From Streptomyces sp. P3 (lineage in GTDB: Bacteria; Actinomycetota; Actinomycetes; Streptomycetales; Streptomycetaceae): a stretch of DNA of 64,000 bases. The first letter of the stretch is position 1, and the number at the start of each line of letters is the position of its first letter. Both the position numbers and the translations under genes were made by a program. The notes under the pieces are model-generated. The model was given only the letters and a program-made list of their open reading frames with translations. It made no database searches and had not been told where the DNA came from. The stretch is from NCBI GenBank assembly GCA_016893485.2, contig JAFEKX020000001.1, positions 7,891,501 to 7,955,500 of the forward strand, given 5' to 3'. This document shows, piece after piece, positions 51,024 to 61,100 of this stretch.

Positions 51024-51073
51024 GGCGAAGTCCTGTCCCTTCGTAGGGGTTGGAACGCTCTCGCGGTACATTG

Positions 51074-51097
51074 CATACAGTCGACGAATACTGTATG
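51074..51097. promoter_or_regulatory. perfect inverted repeat in the divergent ThDP enzyme/sucC promoter
   Basis: Seen: CATACAGT (51074-51081) and ACTGTATG (51090-51097), eight-base perfect arms around CGACGAAT, 51 bp upstream of the leftward start and 70 bp upstream of sucC. GCATACAGTCGACG recurs with one change at 39481-39494. Inference: main GntR operator of the oxalate genes. Confidence 0.75.
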
Positions 51098-51166
51098 AAA
51101 CTTGTTATCCCGCATCCGGTGGGTGGTGTCCAGGGGGCGTGCGGCACTTTTAGGTCAGGAGCCCGG

Positions 51167-52297
51167 ATGGATCTGTACGAGCACCAGGCAAGGCAACTCT
51201 TCGAGGACCACGGCATCTTGGTGCCCCGGGCCGAGGTCACCGCCTCGTCCAAGGAGGCACGGGAGATCGCCCGCAGGCTGGGCGGACGCGTCGTGGTGAA
51301 GGCGCAGGTCAAGACCGGTGGGCGAGGCAAGGCGGGCGGGGTCAGACTCGCCGCCGACCCGGCCGCCGCCGAGCTGACCGCACGCCAGATCCTCGGCATG
51401 GACATCAAGGGACACACGGTCGGCACGGTCATGCTGGCCCAACCCGTCGACATCGACGCCGAGTTCTACGTCTCCTACGTCCTCGACCGCGCGGCGGGCG
51501 CTTCCTCGCCATCGCGTCGGCGGAGGGCGGCATGGAGATCGAGGAGGTCGCCGCCCGTCGACCGGAGGCGGTGGCCCGTATACACATCGACCCCGCCGAG
51601 GGCGTCACCTCGGCCAGGGCGGCCGAGATCGCCGAGGCGGCCGGCCTGCCGCCGCAGACCGTCGACGTCCTCGTACGGCTGTGGGAGGTGCTGGTCCGCG
51701 AGGACGCCGTCCTCGTCGAGGTCAACCCGCTCGTACGGACCCGGCAGGGGGCAGATCCTCGCTCTCGACGGCAAGGTGACCCTCGACGACAACGCCCGCT
51801 TCCGGCAAGCGCGTTGGGGAGGAGAGGGCACCGGGCACGACGATCCGCTGGAGGCCGTCGCCGCCGCGAAGGGGCTCAACTACGTCAAGCTCGACGGCGA
51901 GGTCGGCATCATCGGCAACGGCGCGGGCCTGGTCATGTCGACGCTCGACGTGGTCGCCGGCTGCGGCGCCCGCCCCGCCAACTTCCTCGACATCGGCGGC
52001 GGGGCGTCGGCCCAGATCATGGCCGACGGCCTGTCCGTCATCCTCTCCGACCCGGCCGTGAAATCCGTGTTCGTCAACGTCTTCGGCGGGATCACCGCGT
52101 GCGACGCGGTGGCCGACGGCATCGTACGGGCCCTGGAAACCGTCCAGTTGACCAAGCCGCTGGTCGTCCGGCTCGACGGCAACAACGCGGCCAGGGGCCG
52201 GGCCATCCTCGACGGACACGCGCATCCGCTGGTCCAGCAGGCCACCACCATGGACGGCGCCGCCCGCCGCGCCGCCGACCTCGCCAACGCACGTTAA
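51167..52297 (+). CDS. sucC: succinate-CoA ligase beta-subunit-like (ADP-forming) (two frameshifts)
   Basis: Seen: MDLYEHQARQLFEDHGILVP and RVVVKAQVKTGGRGKAGGVR are the SucC ATP-grasp start; a middle part is read in a shifted frame between about 51500 and 51745 (MEIEEVAARRPEAVARIHID, VREDAVLVEVNPLV); then GQILALDGKVTLDDNARF, ANFLDIGGGASAQIMADGLS and FVNVFGGITACDAVADGIV. About 376 residues, the normal SucC length. Known: with SucD it interconverts succinyl-CoA and succinate with ADP or GDP. AGGAG precedes ATG 51167. Divergent from the ThDP enzyme, so under the same operator; probably a dedicated paralogue and not the TCA-cycle enzyme. Confidence 0.88.
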   Translation: MDLYEHQARQLFEDHGILVPRAEVTASSKEAREIARRLGGRVVVKAQVKTGGRGKAGGVRLAADPAAAELTARQILGMDIKGHTVGTVMLAQPVDIDAEFYVSYVLDRAAGASSPSRRRRAAWRSRRSPPVDRRRWPVYTSTPPRASPRPGRPRSPRRPACRRRPSTSSYGCGRCWSARTPSSSRSTRSYGPGRGQILALDGKVTLDDNARFRQARWGGEGTGHDDPLEAVAAAKGLNYVKLDGEVGIIGNGAGLVMSTLDVVAGCGARPANFLDIGGGASAQIMADGLSVILSDPAVKSVFVNVFGGITACDAVADGIVRALETVQLTKPLVVRLDGNNAARGRAILDGHAHPLVQQATTMDGAARRAADLANAR

Positions 52298-52308
52298 GGA
52301 GCCGGGAC

Positions 52309-53248
52309 ATGGCGATCTACCTCACCAAGGAGAGCAGGGTCCTCGTCCAGGGCATGACCGGCGGCGAGGGCGTGAAGCACACCCGCCGGATGCTCGCGGC
52401 CGGCACGGACATCGTCGGCGGCGTCAACCCGCGCAAGGCCGGCCGCACCGTCGACTTCGACGTCCCCAGTGCCTGAACGGCCTGGGAGGCGCCCCCATCG
52501 CCGTGCCGGTCTTCGGGTCGGTCGCCGACGGTATGCGGTCGACCGGAGCCGATGTCAGCGTCGTGTTCGTGCCGCCCGCCTTCGCCAAGGCGGCCGTGAT
52601 CGAGGCCGCCGACGCGGGCATCGGCCTCGTCGTCGTCATCACCGAGGGCATCCCCGTCCACGACTCGGTCGCCTTCACGGCGTACGCCGCGTCGAAGGGC
52701 ACCCGGGTCATCGGCCCCAACTGCCCCGGCCTGATCACCCCGGCCAGGCCAACGCGGGCATCATCCCCGCCGACATCACCAAGCCGGGCCGCATCGGACT
52801 GGTCTCCAAGTCCGGCACCCTCACCTACCAACTCATGTACGAACTACGGGACATCGGCTTCTCCACCTGTGTCGGCATCGGCGGAGACCCCGTCGTCGGC
52901 ACCAGCCACATCGACTGCCTCGCCGCGTTCCAGGACGACCCCGACACCGAACTCGTCGTCCTCATCGGGGAGATCGGCGGCGACGCCGAGGAACGCGCCG
53001 CCGCCTACATCCGCGACCACGTCACCAAGCCGGTCGTCGGCTACATCGCCGGCTTCACCGCGCCCGAGGGCAGGACGATGGGCCACGCCGGCGCGATCGT
53101 GTCCGGCTCCTCCGGCACGGCGGCGGCGAAGAAGGCGGCGCTGGAGGCCGTAGGAGTCGCCGTCGGAAGCACGCCGACGGAGACGGCACGGCTGGTACTG
53201 GACCGCCTCGGCGCCGAGCAGATGGCAAGTGACGTCACTCATAGGTGA
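52309..53248 (+). CDS. sucD: succinate-CoA ligase alpha-subunit-like (two frameshifts)
   Basis: Seen: AIYLTKESRVLVQGMTGGEG and GTDIVGGVNPRKAGRTVDFD open the CoA-binding fold; -1 steps near 52465 and 52745 connect VPVFGSVADGMRSTGADVSV, VVITEGIPVHDSVAFTAYAA and GPNCPGLITPA to IIPADITKPGRIGLVSKSGT. RTMGHAGAIVSGSSGTA carries the phosphorylated His. About 313 residues. Known: alpha subunit that binds CoA and the phospho-His intermediate. It starts 11 bp after the sucC stop, with AAGGAG. Together with sucC it would make succinyl-CoA, a possible CoA donor for priming oxalyl-CoA formation. Confidence 0.88.
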
Positions 53249-53366
53249 GGTGACGTGACTGTTGCGCTCCTTCGAGCACAACTAGCTTCATTCGTACGGC
53301 GGTTCGCGCGTCGGACCGTTCCTGTTTCACCCCGCCCCGACTGTGCACCGAGAGCGGAGCAGAAGC

Positions 53367-54945
53367 ATGGCATCAACCCTCACACCCGGCACCACCTCCA
53401 CACCCTCCCTCCGTCCCCCGACCCTCAAGGCGGACGCGTCCTGGAGCGACGCCTGGCGGCGCTGTCTCGCCGTCGCGCCCGAGGCGTTCCAGGACGACCG
53501 TGTCCTCAACCTCTGGAACGCCACCTGGCAGCGGGACGGCCGGGCCCTGCCCGCCACCACCCCCGTCGACGGCAGCCCCATCGCCGGGCCGCCCCGGCTG
53601 GACCGTTCCACCGCCCACCAGGCCGTGCGTGCCTCCCTCGACCAGCACCGCGCCTGGCGCCATGTCCCGCTCGACGAACGGCGCGCCCGCGTCGCCGCCA
53701 CGCTGGACGCGCTGACCGAGCACCGCGAACTCCTCGCGCTGCTGCTGGTCTGGGAGATCGGCAAACCCTGGCGGCTCGCGCAGGCCGACGTGGACCGGTC
53801 CATCGACGGGGTGCGCTGGTACGTCGACGGCATCGAGCCGATGCTCGCCGGCCGCAGCCCGCTGGACGGTCCGGTGTCCAACATCGCGAGCTGGAACTAC
53901 CCGATGAGCGTGCTCGTCCACGCGATGCTCGTCCAGGCGCTCGCCGGGAACGCGGTCATCGCCAAGACCCCGACCGACGGCGGCGTCGCCTGCCTCACCC
54001 TGGCCGCCGCGCTGGCCGCCCGCGAGGGCATTCCGGTCACCCTCGTCAGCGGCAGCGGGGGCGAGTTGTCGGAGGCGCTGGTCCGCGCGCCCGAGATCGG
54101 CTGCGTCTCCTTCGTCGGCGGACGCGACACCGGAGCCGCCGTGGCGACGGCCGTGGCCGACCTCGGCAAGCGGCACATCCTCGAACAGGAAGGACTCAAC
54201 TCCTGGGGCATCTGGAACCACACCGACTGGGACGCGCTCACCGCCGTCATACCCAAGCTCTTCGACTACGGCAAGCAGCGCTGCACCGCATACCCGCGCT
54301 TCGTCGTCCAACGCGAGTTGTTCGACGACTTCCTCACGGCCTACCTCCCGGCCGTCCGCACCCTGCGCGTCGGCCACCCGCTGGCCGTGCAGGACGCCCA
54401 AGACCCTTACCCGCAGCTGGACTTCGGCCCGTTGATCAACGCGGCCAAGGCCAAGGAACTCCACGACCAGGTGGCCGAGGCGATCGACCGCGGCGCCGTA
54501 CCGCTGCACCGCGGCAAGCTGTCCGACGCCGACTTCCTTCCAGGGCAGGACACTTCGGCGTACGTCCATCCCGTCACGCTCCTCAACCCACCGCCGTCGT
54601 CCCCGCTGCACCACGCGGAGCCGTTCGGACCGGTCGACACCATCGTCCTGGTCGACACGGAGGCGGAGTTGCTCGCCGCGATGAACGCGTCCAACGGCGC
54701 GCTGGTCGCCACCCTGTCCACCGACGACCGGGCGACGTACGACCGACTCGCCCCGCAGATACGGGCGTTCAAGGTCGGCCACGGCACCCCCGCTCACGCG
54801 GCGACCGTGACGAACTGTTCGGCGGCTTCGGCGCGTCCTGGCGCGGAGCGTTCGTCGGCGGTGAACTCCTGGTCCGCGCGGTGACGTACGGGCCGGTGGG
54901 GAGCGGTTGCCCGGCAACTTCCCGGAGTACCAGCTGATGCCGTGA
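53367..54945 (+). CDS. aldehyde dehydrogenase family protein (two C-terminal frameshifts)
   Basis: Seen: about 526 residues. NIASWNYPMSVLVHAMLVQA then LAGNAVIAKTP is the NAD-binding helix with the conserved Asn and Lys; SFVGGRDTGAAV is the FxGSxxxG variant; ILEQEGLNSWGIWNHTDWDA carries the Glu and YGKQRCTAYPRFVV the catalytic Cys; HHAEPFGPVDTIVLVDTEAE the ExFGPV motif. Steps near 54800 and 54893 restore ELFGGFGASWRGAFVGGELL and the end GERLPGNFPEYQLMP. Known: oxidises aldehydes to acids with NAD(P). The spacing from sucD is 118 bp; substrate (for example glyoxylate or a semialdehyde) is not readable. Confidence 0.85.
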
Positions 54946-55105
54946 TCCGAGGCCGGGCGGTGCTCGTGTCCGACGGGTGCCGCCCGGGTCGGCGCAGGGC
55001 GTGGAGCGGTCGTCCGGGACCGTTCCTGTCGTGGGCCGTCAGCCTGTCAGGTGATCCGGGGCGCTGACGACCAGGTCGAGGAGCCGGTGGGAATACAGTC
55101 GGCGC

Positions 55106-55549
55106 ATGGCCCACGATGAGCGCCCCGTGCCCCTGGAGTCCCGGCTCGGGTACCTCCTCAAGCAGGCGCAGGCCAGGCTGGCGCGGGCGTCGGCCGAGGC
55201 GCTGGTGCCGCACGGGGTGGACGGGCATGAGCTGGGCGTGCTGGTGGTGCTGTCGGCGGGAGAGCCGTTGTCGCAGGTCGAGGCCGCCGGGCGGCTCGGG
55301 GTGGACCGCACCACGATGGTGTCGTTGATCGACGGCCTGGAGGACCACGGCCTGGTCGAGCGCCGGCGCAGTCCGCACGACCGCCGGAAGAACATCGTCG
55401 AGCTGACCCCGGAGGGCCGGGACTGCCTGCGCCTGGCCGAACAGGCCCGGCGCGCGGCCGAGCGCCGCTTCCTCGCGCCGCTCGACGAGGAGGCGGCCGA
55501 GTCACTCGTCCGGGCACTGCAGACGCTGGTGATCGCCGAGCGCGAGTGA
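55106..55549 (+). CDS. MarR-family transcriptional regulator
   Basis: Seen: intact 147-residue frame. LKQAQARLARASAEALVPHG and VDGHELGVLVVLSAGEPLSQ lead into VEAAGRLGVDRTTMVSLIDG, LEDHGLVERRRSPHDRRKNI and VELTPEGRDCLRLAEQ, a full MarR winged helix. Known: dimeric repressors of neighbouring genes. AATACAGTCGGCG 14 bp before the ATG resembles the site upstream of the ThDP enzyme (ATACAGTCGACG), so it may belong to the same regulatory set. A lone gene between the aldehyde dehydrogenase and tRNA-Leu. Confidence 0.9.
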   Translation: MAHDERPVPLESRLGYLLKQAQARLARASAEALVPHGVDGHELGVLVVLSAGEPLSQVEAAGRLGVDRTTMVSLIDGLEDHGLVERRRSPHDRRKNIVELTPEGRDCLRLAEQARRAAERRFLAPLDEEAAESLVRALQTLVIAERE

Positions 55550-55731
55550 CCGGCGGAAACCGGCCTCCGGTCGTAGTCGATCGTGCACCCGCGGTGGCGG
55601 CTTCCCGCAGGTCGCGGGGTGTCCGCGAGCGCCTCTCTCGGGGGCGGATATGCAGGTGAAAGGCGCTCCGAAAGCTTGGTATTGTTGTCCATGTCGCTGC
55701 GGGAACACCCCGGCCAGGCGGCAGACACCTG

Positions 55732-55815
55732 GTCCGGGTGGCGGAATGGCAGACGCGCTAGCTTGAGGTGCTAGTGCCCTTTATCGGGCGTGGGGGTTCA
55801 AGTCCCCCTCGGACA
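55732..55815 (+). tRNA. tRNA-Leu(GAG)
   Basis: Seen: acceptor stem GTCCGGG/CTCGGAC (one G-T pair), D arm TGGCGGAATGG, anticodon stem CTAGC/GCTAG with loop TTGAGGT (anticodon GAG), long class II variable arm GTGCCCTTTATCGGGCGT, and T arm GGGGGTTCAAGTCCCCC. Length 84 nt; discriminator A; CCA is not encoded. The GAG anticodon reads CTC/CTT leucine codons. Confidence 0.95.
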
Positions 55816-55826
55816 CAGCGAGACGG

Positions 55827-55862
55827 AACACCCGCCTCCGGCGAAAGTCGGAGGCGGGTGTT
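55827..55862. terminator. bidirectional terminator hairpin between tRNA-Leu and the GH18 gene
   Basis: Seen: AACACCCGCCTCCG and CGGAGGCGGGTGTT, a perfect 14-bp stem with an eight-base loop, 11 bp after the tRNA and 42 bp past the stop of the convergent chitinase. Confidence 0.88.
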
Positions 55863-55904
55863 CTGTCGTGTCAGGAGGAGCGTGTCCGGGTTCCGGCGAC
55901 CTCC

Positions 55905-57613
55905 TCAGCCGAGAGTGAAGTCGTCCGCCGTGACCGCCGACTGGCCGTACCAGCCGTGGACGTAGACCGTGACGGTTCCGGAGCTGCCGGTGGTGAAGGT
56001 GACCTTGAGCTGGTTCCAGGTCGAGCTGTTCGACCAGGTGCTCGCGGTGGCGCCGCCCGATACCCGAGGTAGGCGTACGGGCCCTGAACCCAGGCGGTGA
56101 GGGTGTAGCTCTTGTTGGGGGACAGGGTGACCGTCTGGTCGCACTCACCGGTGCTGCCGGCGGTCGGGGTGACCTGGAGGCTGTGGCTGCCGCTGTGGAC
56201 CGGGCTGGAGACCACCGCGCCGCCCGCCGCGCACGTCCAGGGACTGAGACTCCCGGTCTCGAAACCGGCGTTGGTCAGTGAACCGCCCCCGCCGCCCCCG
56301 CCGCCGGTCGTCGTGACCGTGAGTGTGTAGGTCGCGCTGTGGGTCCCGGACGCGGCGCTGCCCGTGACGGTGATCGGATAGCTGCCCGCCGCCACGGACG
56401 AGCCGACCGTCGCCGTCAGGGTCGAGCTCCCGCCCGAGGTCACGGACGTAGGACTGAAGGCGACCGTGACGCCGGACGGTGCGCCGGAGGCGGTGAGGGC
56501 GACGGACTCGGCGCTGCCGGAGGTGACGGCGGTGGAGACGGTCGCCGTGGCCGAACCACCCTGCGTGACCGACGCCGAGCCCGGCGACAGGGACAGGGAG
56601 AAGTCCGTGGTGGTGCCTCCGCCACCCCCGCCGCCCGTGCCCTCGTACGGTACGAACGCGTCGGTGAACGCGAGGCTGTTCTGGCTGATCTCACTGCATG
56701 TGGGAAGGGAGTTGGCGCTTCCGCCGCACGCCTGGTCCCGGGTGATCGCCCAGAAGGCCAGCCGTCCGACGCCGTTCTGCGTGGCGAAGCTCTCCACCGT
56801 CTGGGCGTCGGCCAACGTGAAGGTGGAACCGTCGTCGTTCTTGCCGATCATCGGCGTGATGCCGAGGTTGGCGTACGTGTAACCGGGGTCGACCGACTGC
56901 ATCTGTGCCAGCGTCGCCTTCGCCGCGGAGACCGCGCCCTGGCCCATCTCGGTGCCTGTGCCGGCGTAGTAGTCCATGGCCATCACGTTGACCACGTCGA
57001 TCTTGATGCCCGCGTTCTTCGCGGCCTTGAGGATGTTGACGCCGTCGTTCGTCAGCCCGCTCGTCAGCACCGGCAGGGTCATGGAGAACTGCAGGCCGGG
57101 GTTGGATGCCTTGAGGTCCTTCATCGCCTGCATCTGGCGGGCGGCTGCCGCGGTGTCCGCGATGGCGGCGCCCTCGATGTCGAAGTCGAGCTGGGTGACG
57201 CCGTAGTCGTTGATGATGGCCTGGTAGCCGGCGTCGATGCTGCTCTGGGTGGAGCAGGTCCAGGCGAGCGGTTCGCCGCTGGCCCCGCCGGAGGAGACGA
57301 TGACGGAGGCGCCTTCGGACTTGGCCCTGGCGATCTCGGGGTCGGTGTAGGAGTCGTTGCCGATGGGGAGCGTGTCGCCCCAGATCTGCGTGCAGCCCAC
57401 GCCGAGCACGAAGGCCGCGGTGTACGCCTTGAGGTGGTGGCCGGTGATGGCGGTGTCGAGCAGTCCTTCCTGGCCGTTCGACATGTCCACGTAGGGGGCA
57501 ACGGAGTAGACGCTGCTTCCCGCGGCGCTGCTTGCGGGGGCCAAGGCGACGGTGACGCCGGTGACCGAGAGCGCGAGGGCGGAAACGGACGCCGCCAGTC
57601 TTGCCAAGTGCAT
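55905..57613 (-). CDS. secreted GH18 chitinase with Ig-like and C-terminal carbohydrate-binding domain (one frameshift)
   Basis: Seen: AAGGGG before ATG 57613; signal peptide SVSALALSVTGVTVALAPAS; GH18 barrel (about residues 33-335) with VIVSSGGASGEPLA and QLDFDIEG, the DxxDxDxE catalytic strand, VVNVMAMDYYAG, and RLAFWAITRDQACGG. A Gly linker leads to an Ig-like domain (about 350-430, SLSPGSASVTQGGSATATVS) and a CBM4/9- or CBM16-like sandwich (about 445-569) where a -1 step near 56065 restores SGGATASTWSNSSTWNQLKV and VHGWYGQSAVTADDFTLG. Known: retaining endochitinase using the substrate acetamido group. Two dre-like sites lie 96-149 bp upstream, so control by DasR and N-acetylglucosamine is likely. 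Confidence 0.9.
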
Positions 57614-57708
57614 GACAGTACCCCTTTCGGGGGTGCCCATCGGGGCGGGGTGAGGGGTGCCGGGGATGCGGTGCGGGGGTGAGGCGTGGGGGTGCGTCGC
57701 GCGAGTTA

Positions 57709-57722
57709 TTGGTACATACCAA
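57709..57722. promoter_or_regulatory. dre-like (DasR) site 1 of the GH18 chitinase
   Basis: Seen: TTGGTACATACCAA, a perfect inverted repeat nested in outer GAGTT (57703-57707) and AACTC (57725-57729) arms. Known: DasR sites resemble TGGTCTAGACCA; the half-sites agree but the centre differs. Confidence 0.6.
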
Positions 57723-57745
57723 ACAACTCGCGGAGCCCTCCGTCA

Positions 57746-57762
57746 AGAGGACTAGACCAACT
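57746..57762. promoter_or_regulatory. dre-like (DasR) site 2 of the GH18 chitinase
   Basis: Seen: AGAGGACTAGACCAACT; in complement GTTGGTCTAGTCCTCT, close to the DasR consensus AGTGGTCTAGACCACT. It lies 149 to 133 bp upstream of the GH18 start. Confidence 0.65.
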
Positions 57763-58186
57763 CGGTTCAGCGGCAAGGAGATGCGTCGACTCCGGCTGGT
57801 GGCTCGCGTTTGGCCCGGGTGGAGTGGCATGCCTCAACTGCGGTGCGGTGCACGGCCGTAGAGGTCGTACGTCCATGTCGCGTCCGCCGTATGTCGGCGC
57901 CCCGGGGCCTCCGCCAGGGAAGACGTGGTTGGTCGGCCGTTCCGACGCTCGCACCTCAACTCGGCCCAACGGCACCGCGGCTGACTTCTTATGAACTTCA
58001 CACCCAGAAAGTCATGCCCGCCTCGTTGACACATCCTCAGCACTGGCGTTTCACTCGACACTCGTGCATGGCAACGTTGTCAGGCCGTGGAAGCGACCGG
58101 GAACTGTTGCCTGTCGTCGGCGTTCCGGTGCATTCCGGCGCGCCGCCACCTGATGTGCGAAGCACGAACCGCTGCGGAGGCGACCG
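57763..58186. other. 424-bp divergent spacer without a supported gene
   Basis: It separates GH18 (leftward) from GH92 (rightward). Open frames here have no Shine-Dalgarno and their codon third positions are not G/C biased. GGAGG six bases before ATG 58187 is the only clear translational signal. I read the rest as promoter DNA. Confidence 0.5.
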
Positions 58187-61100
58187 ATGGTGAGACCCCG
58201 ACGTCCAGCCGTGCCACGTGACCGAAACAGATTCCGCCAACGCCTCGCCGTCGTCTGCGTGTTGGGCATGACGGCCCTCACGCTTCCGGCGATCGGGAGC
58301 GCCTACGCCGCGAGCACCGCGACGCCGACCCTGGTGACGGACCCCGCGTCCCTCGTCAACCCGCTCATCGGCACCTCCGGTGCGGTGGACACCTTCCCCG
58401 GACCCGACATGCCGGCCGGCATGGTGCAGTGGGGGCCCGACACCACGCCCAACCGTCCCGACGGCGGCGGCTACGAGTACCAGGACAAGAAGCTCTCCGG
58501 CTTCAGCCTCACCCACATCTCGGGACCCGGCTGTCCCGTCGCGGGCGACCTGCCGATCCTGCCGGTGACCGGTGCGCTGTCGGGCGACCTCGGCAGTACC
58601 TCCGTCGGTTTCAGTCACGCCGACGAGCAGGCCGGCATCGGGAGTTACAAGGTCACCGACGCGAACGGCGTCAAGACCGAACTGACCGACACGACCCGCG
58701 CCGGGCTCGGCAGCTTCACCTTCCCGACGGGTCAACAGGCCAACCTGCTCTTCAAGTTGAGCGGTGGCGCCACGCAGGTGGACGGGACCCGCGTCCAGGT
58801 GATCAGCAACAAGGAGATCAGCGGGGCGATCGACAGCGGCCATTTCTGCGGCGCCGGCAACCGGTACACGCTGCACTTCGACATCAAGTTCGACCGGGCG
58901 TTCACCGCGAGCGGCACCTGGGTCGGCGGAACCATCAATCCCGACGCGAAGTCGCTGAAGGCGGGGAAGGCCCAACTCGCCCCGCAGGCAGTCAAGTCGG
59001 CGCCGCTGAAGGAGAAGCACTTCACCGTCCCGGCGAAACCCGCCCCGACGATCCACGGCACCGGTGCAAAGGGCACGCCGTCCGCCACGGCCAAGGCCGC
59101 CCAGCCGCCCACCACCGGGGCGAACGGCATGTACCTCACCTTCGACACCGCCGCGAACCCCACGGTCAGCGCGAAGGTCGGCGTCTCCTACACGAGTGAC
59201 GCGGGCGCCGCGAACAACCTCGCCAGTGAGATCAAGAACTGGAACCTCGGCGCCGTGGAACGGTCCAATCACGACGCCTGGAACGCCGTACTGAACAAGG
59301 TCCAGGTGGGCGGTGGATCCGCCGACCAGCAGACGCAGTTCTACACCGCGCTCTACCACGCGCTGCTGCACCCCAACGTCTTCTCGGACGACGACGGCCA
59401 GTACATGGGCATGGACAACCAGGTCCACAAACTGGCCAAGGGGCAGAAGGCGCAGTACGCCAACTACTCGGGCTGGGACACGTATCGCTCCCAGACGCAG
59501 CTGATGGCGATGGTCGAGCCCAAGGTCGCCTCCGACGTCGTCACCTCGATGCTCAACGGCTACGACCAGACAGGCCTGTTGCCCAAGTGGGCCTCGAACA
59601 ACGGCGAGAGCTACGTCATGGTCGGCGACCCGGCCGCCGGCATCATCGCCGACGCGTACGCCTTCGGCGCGACGGGCTTCGACACCGCCAAGGCCCTGGC
59701 CGCCCTGCAGCACGAGGCCACCGTCCCGAACAACGACCGCCCCGGCGAGTCCGTCCGGGACGCGAAGGGCTATCTCCCGCTCGACGAGAACGACTACAAC
59801 TGCTGCAACTTCTACGGCCCGGTCTCCACTCAACTCGAGTACGACTCCGCCGACTACGCCATCGCGGCCTTCGCGAAGTCGCTGGGCAAGACGTCCGTCT
59901 ACGAGAAGTTCGCCACCCGCGCCCAGGACTGGATGAACGTCTTCAACCCGCAGACCGGCTATATGCAGGCCAAGAACAAGGACGGCCAGTTCGCGAGCGG
60001 CTTCACGCCCGGCACCTCCAACGGGTTCGTGGAGGGCACCTCCGCGCAGTACACGCCGATGGTCCCGTTCAACCTGCAGCAGCTGATCCAGGCGCGCGGC
60101 GGTGCGAAGGAGTACTCGTCGTACCTGGACAGCCTGCTCGACGACATCACGAGCCCCGGCAACACCGACGCCGACCTGAGCAACGAGCCCAGTGTGGAGA
60201 TCCCTTGGGAGTACGACTACACGGGTCAGCCCTGGAAGACGCAGGCGGCCGTCCGTGAGGCGCAGCAGAAGCTGTACTTCAACGCTCCGGTCGGTTCGTT
60301 CGGCAACGACGACCTCGGCGCGATGAGTTCCTGGTACGTCTGGTCCGAGCTGGGCATGTACCCGGAGACCCCGGGCACGGACACGCTCGCGCTCGGCAGC
60401 CCGGTGTTCCCGGCGGCCAAGGTGACCTTCGGCAACGGAAAGACGGTGCGGATCAACGCGCCGCAGGCCGCGACCGACGCGCCGTACGTACAGTCGCTCG
60501 CCGTCAAGGGGCAGGCATGGAACGCCTCATGGCTGACCTACCAGAAGTTCCAGGGCGGGCTCCCTCGACTTCACGCTCGGCGCGCAGCCCAACACGGCCT
60601 GGGCGTCGGCCCCTTCGGCGGCGCCGCCGTCGGACACCACGGGCGGCGGACGGGTGCTGGCCGCGACCGGTCCCGCCAACGGCCTTGTGCTCCAGCCGGG
60701 TTCGGCCGCTGACGGCACGCTCGACCTGACCAACCTCGGCAGTACGGCCGTCACCGTCGACTGGAAGGCGACGGCGCCCTCCGGCGTCACGCTGGACACC
60801 GCGTCCGGTTCGCTGACGGTGCCCGCCGCGGGCAGTGCCGAGGCCAAGGTCAAGGTGACGGCGGGCGCGAACGAGGGGCTGTTCCCGGTCACGTTCGCGC
60901 TCACCGACCACAACTCCGGTGCGACGCAGGCCGGGGCGACCCTCCGGGTGGCGGTGGCGAAGCCCGGTGCGCTGTGGCCGTACGACACGAACGAGGGCAT
61001 CTATCCCGACGGCGCCACCTTCTCGGGCGGGTTCGACGGCGGGGGCTGGGCCTTCTCGCAGAACGCGCTCGCGGCGGCCGGTGTCACGAGCGGTGCGCCT

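Noticed and set aside
55681..55731. Small peptide gene just before tRNA-Leu
   Set aside because: No Shine-Dalgarno and the frame runs into the tRNA.
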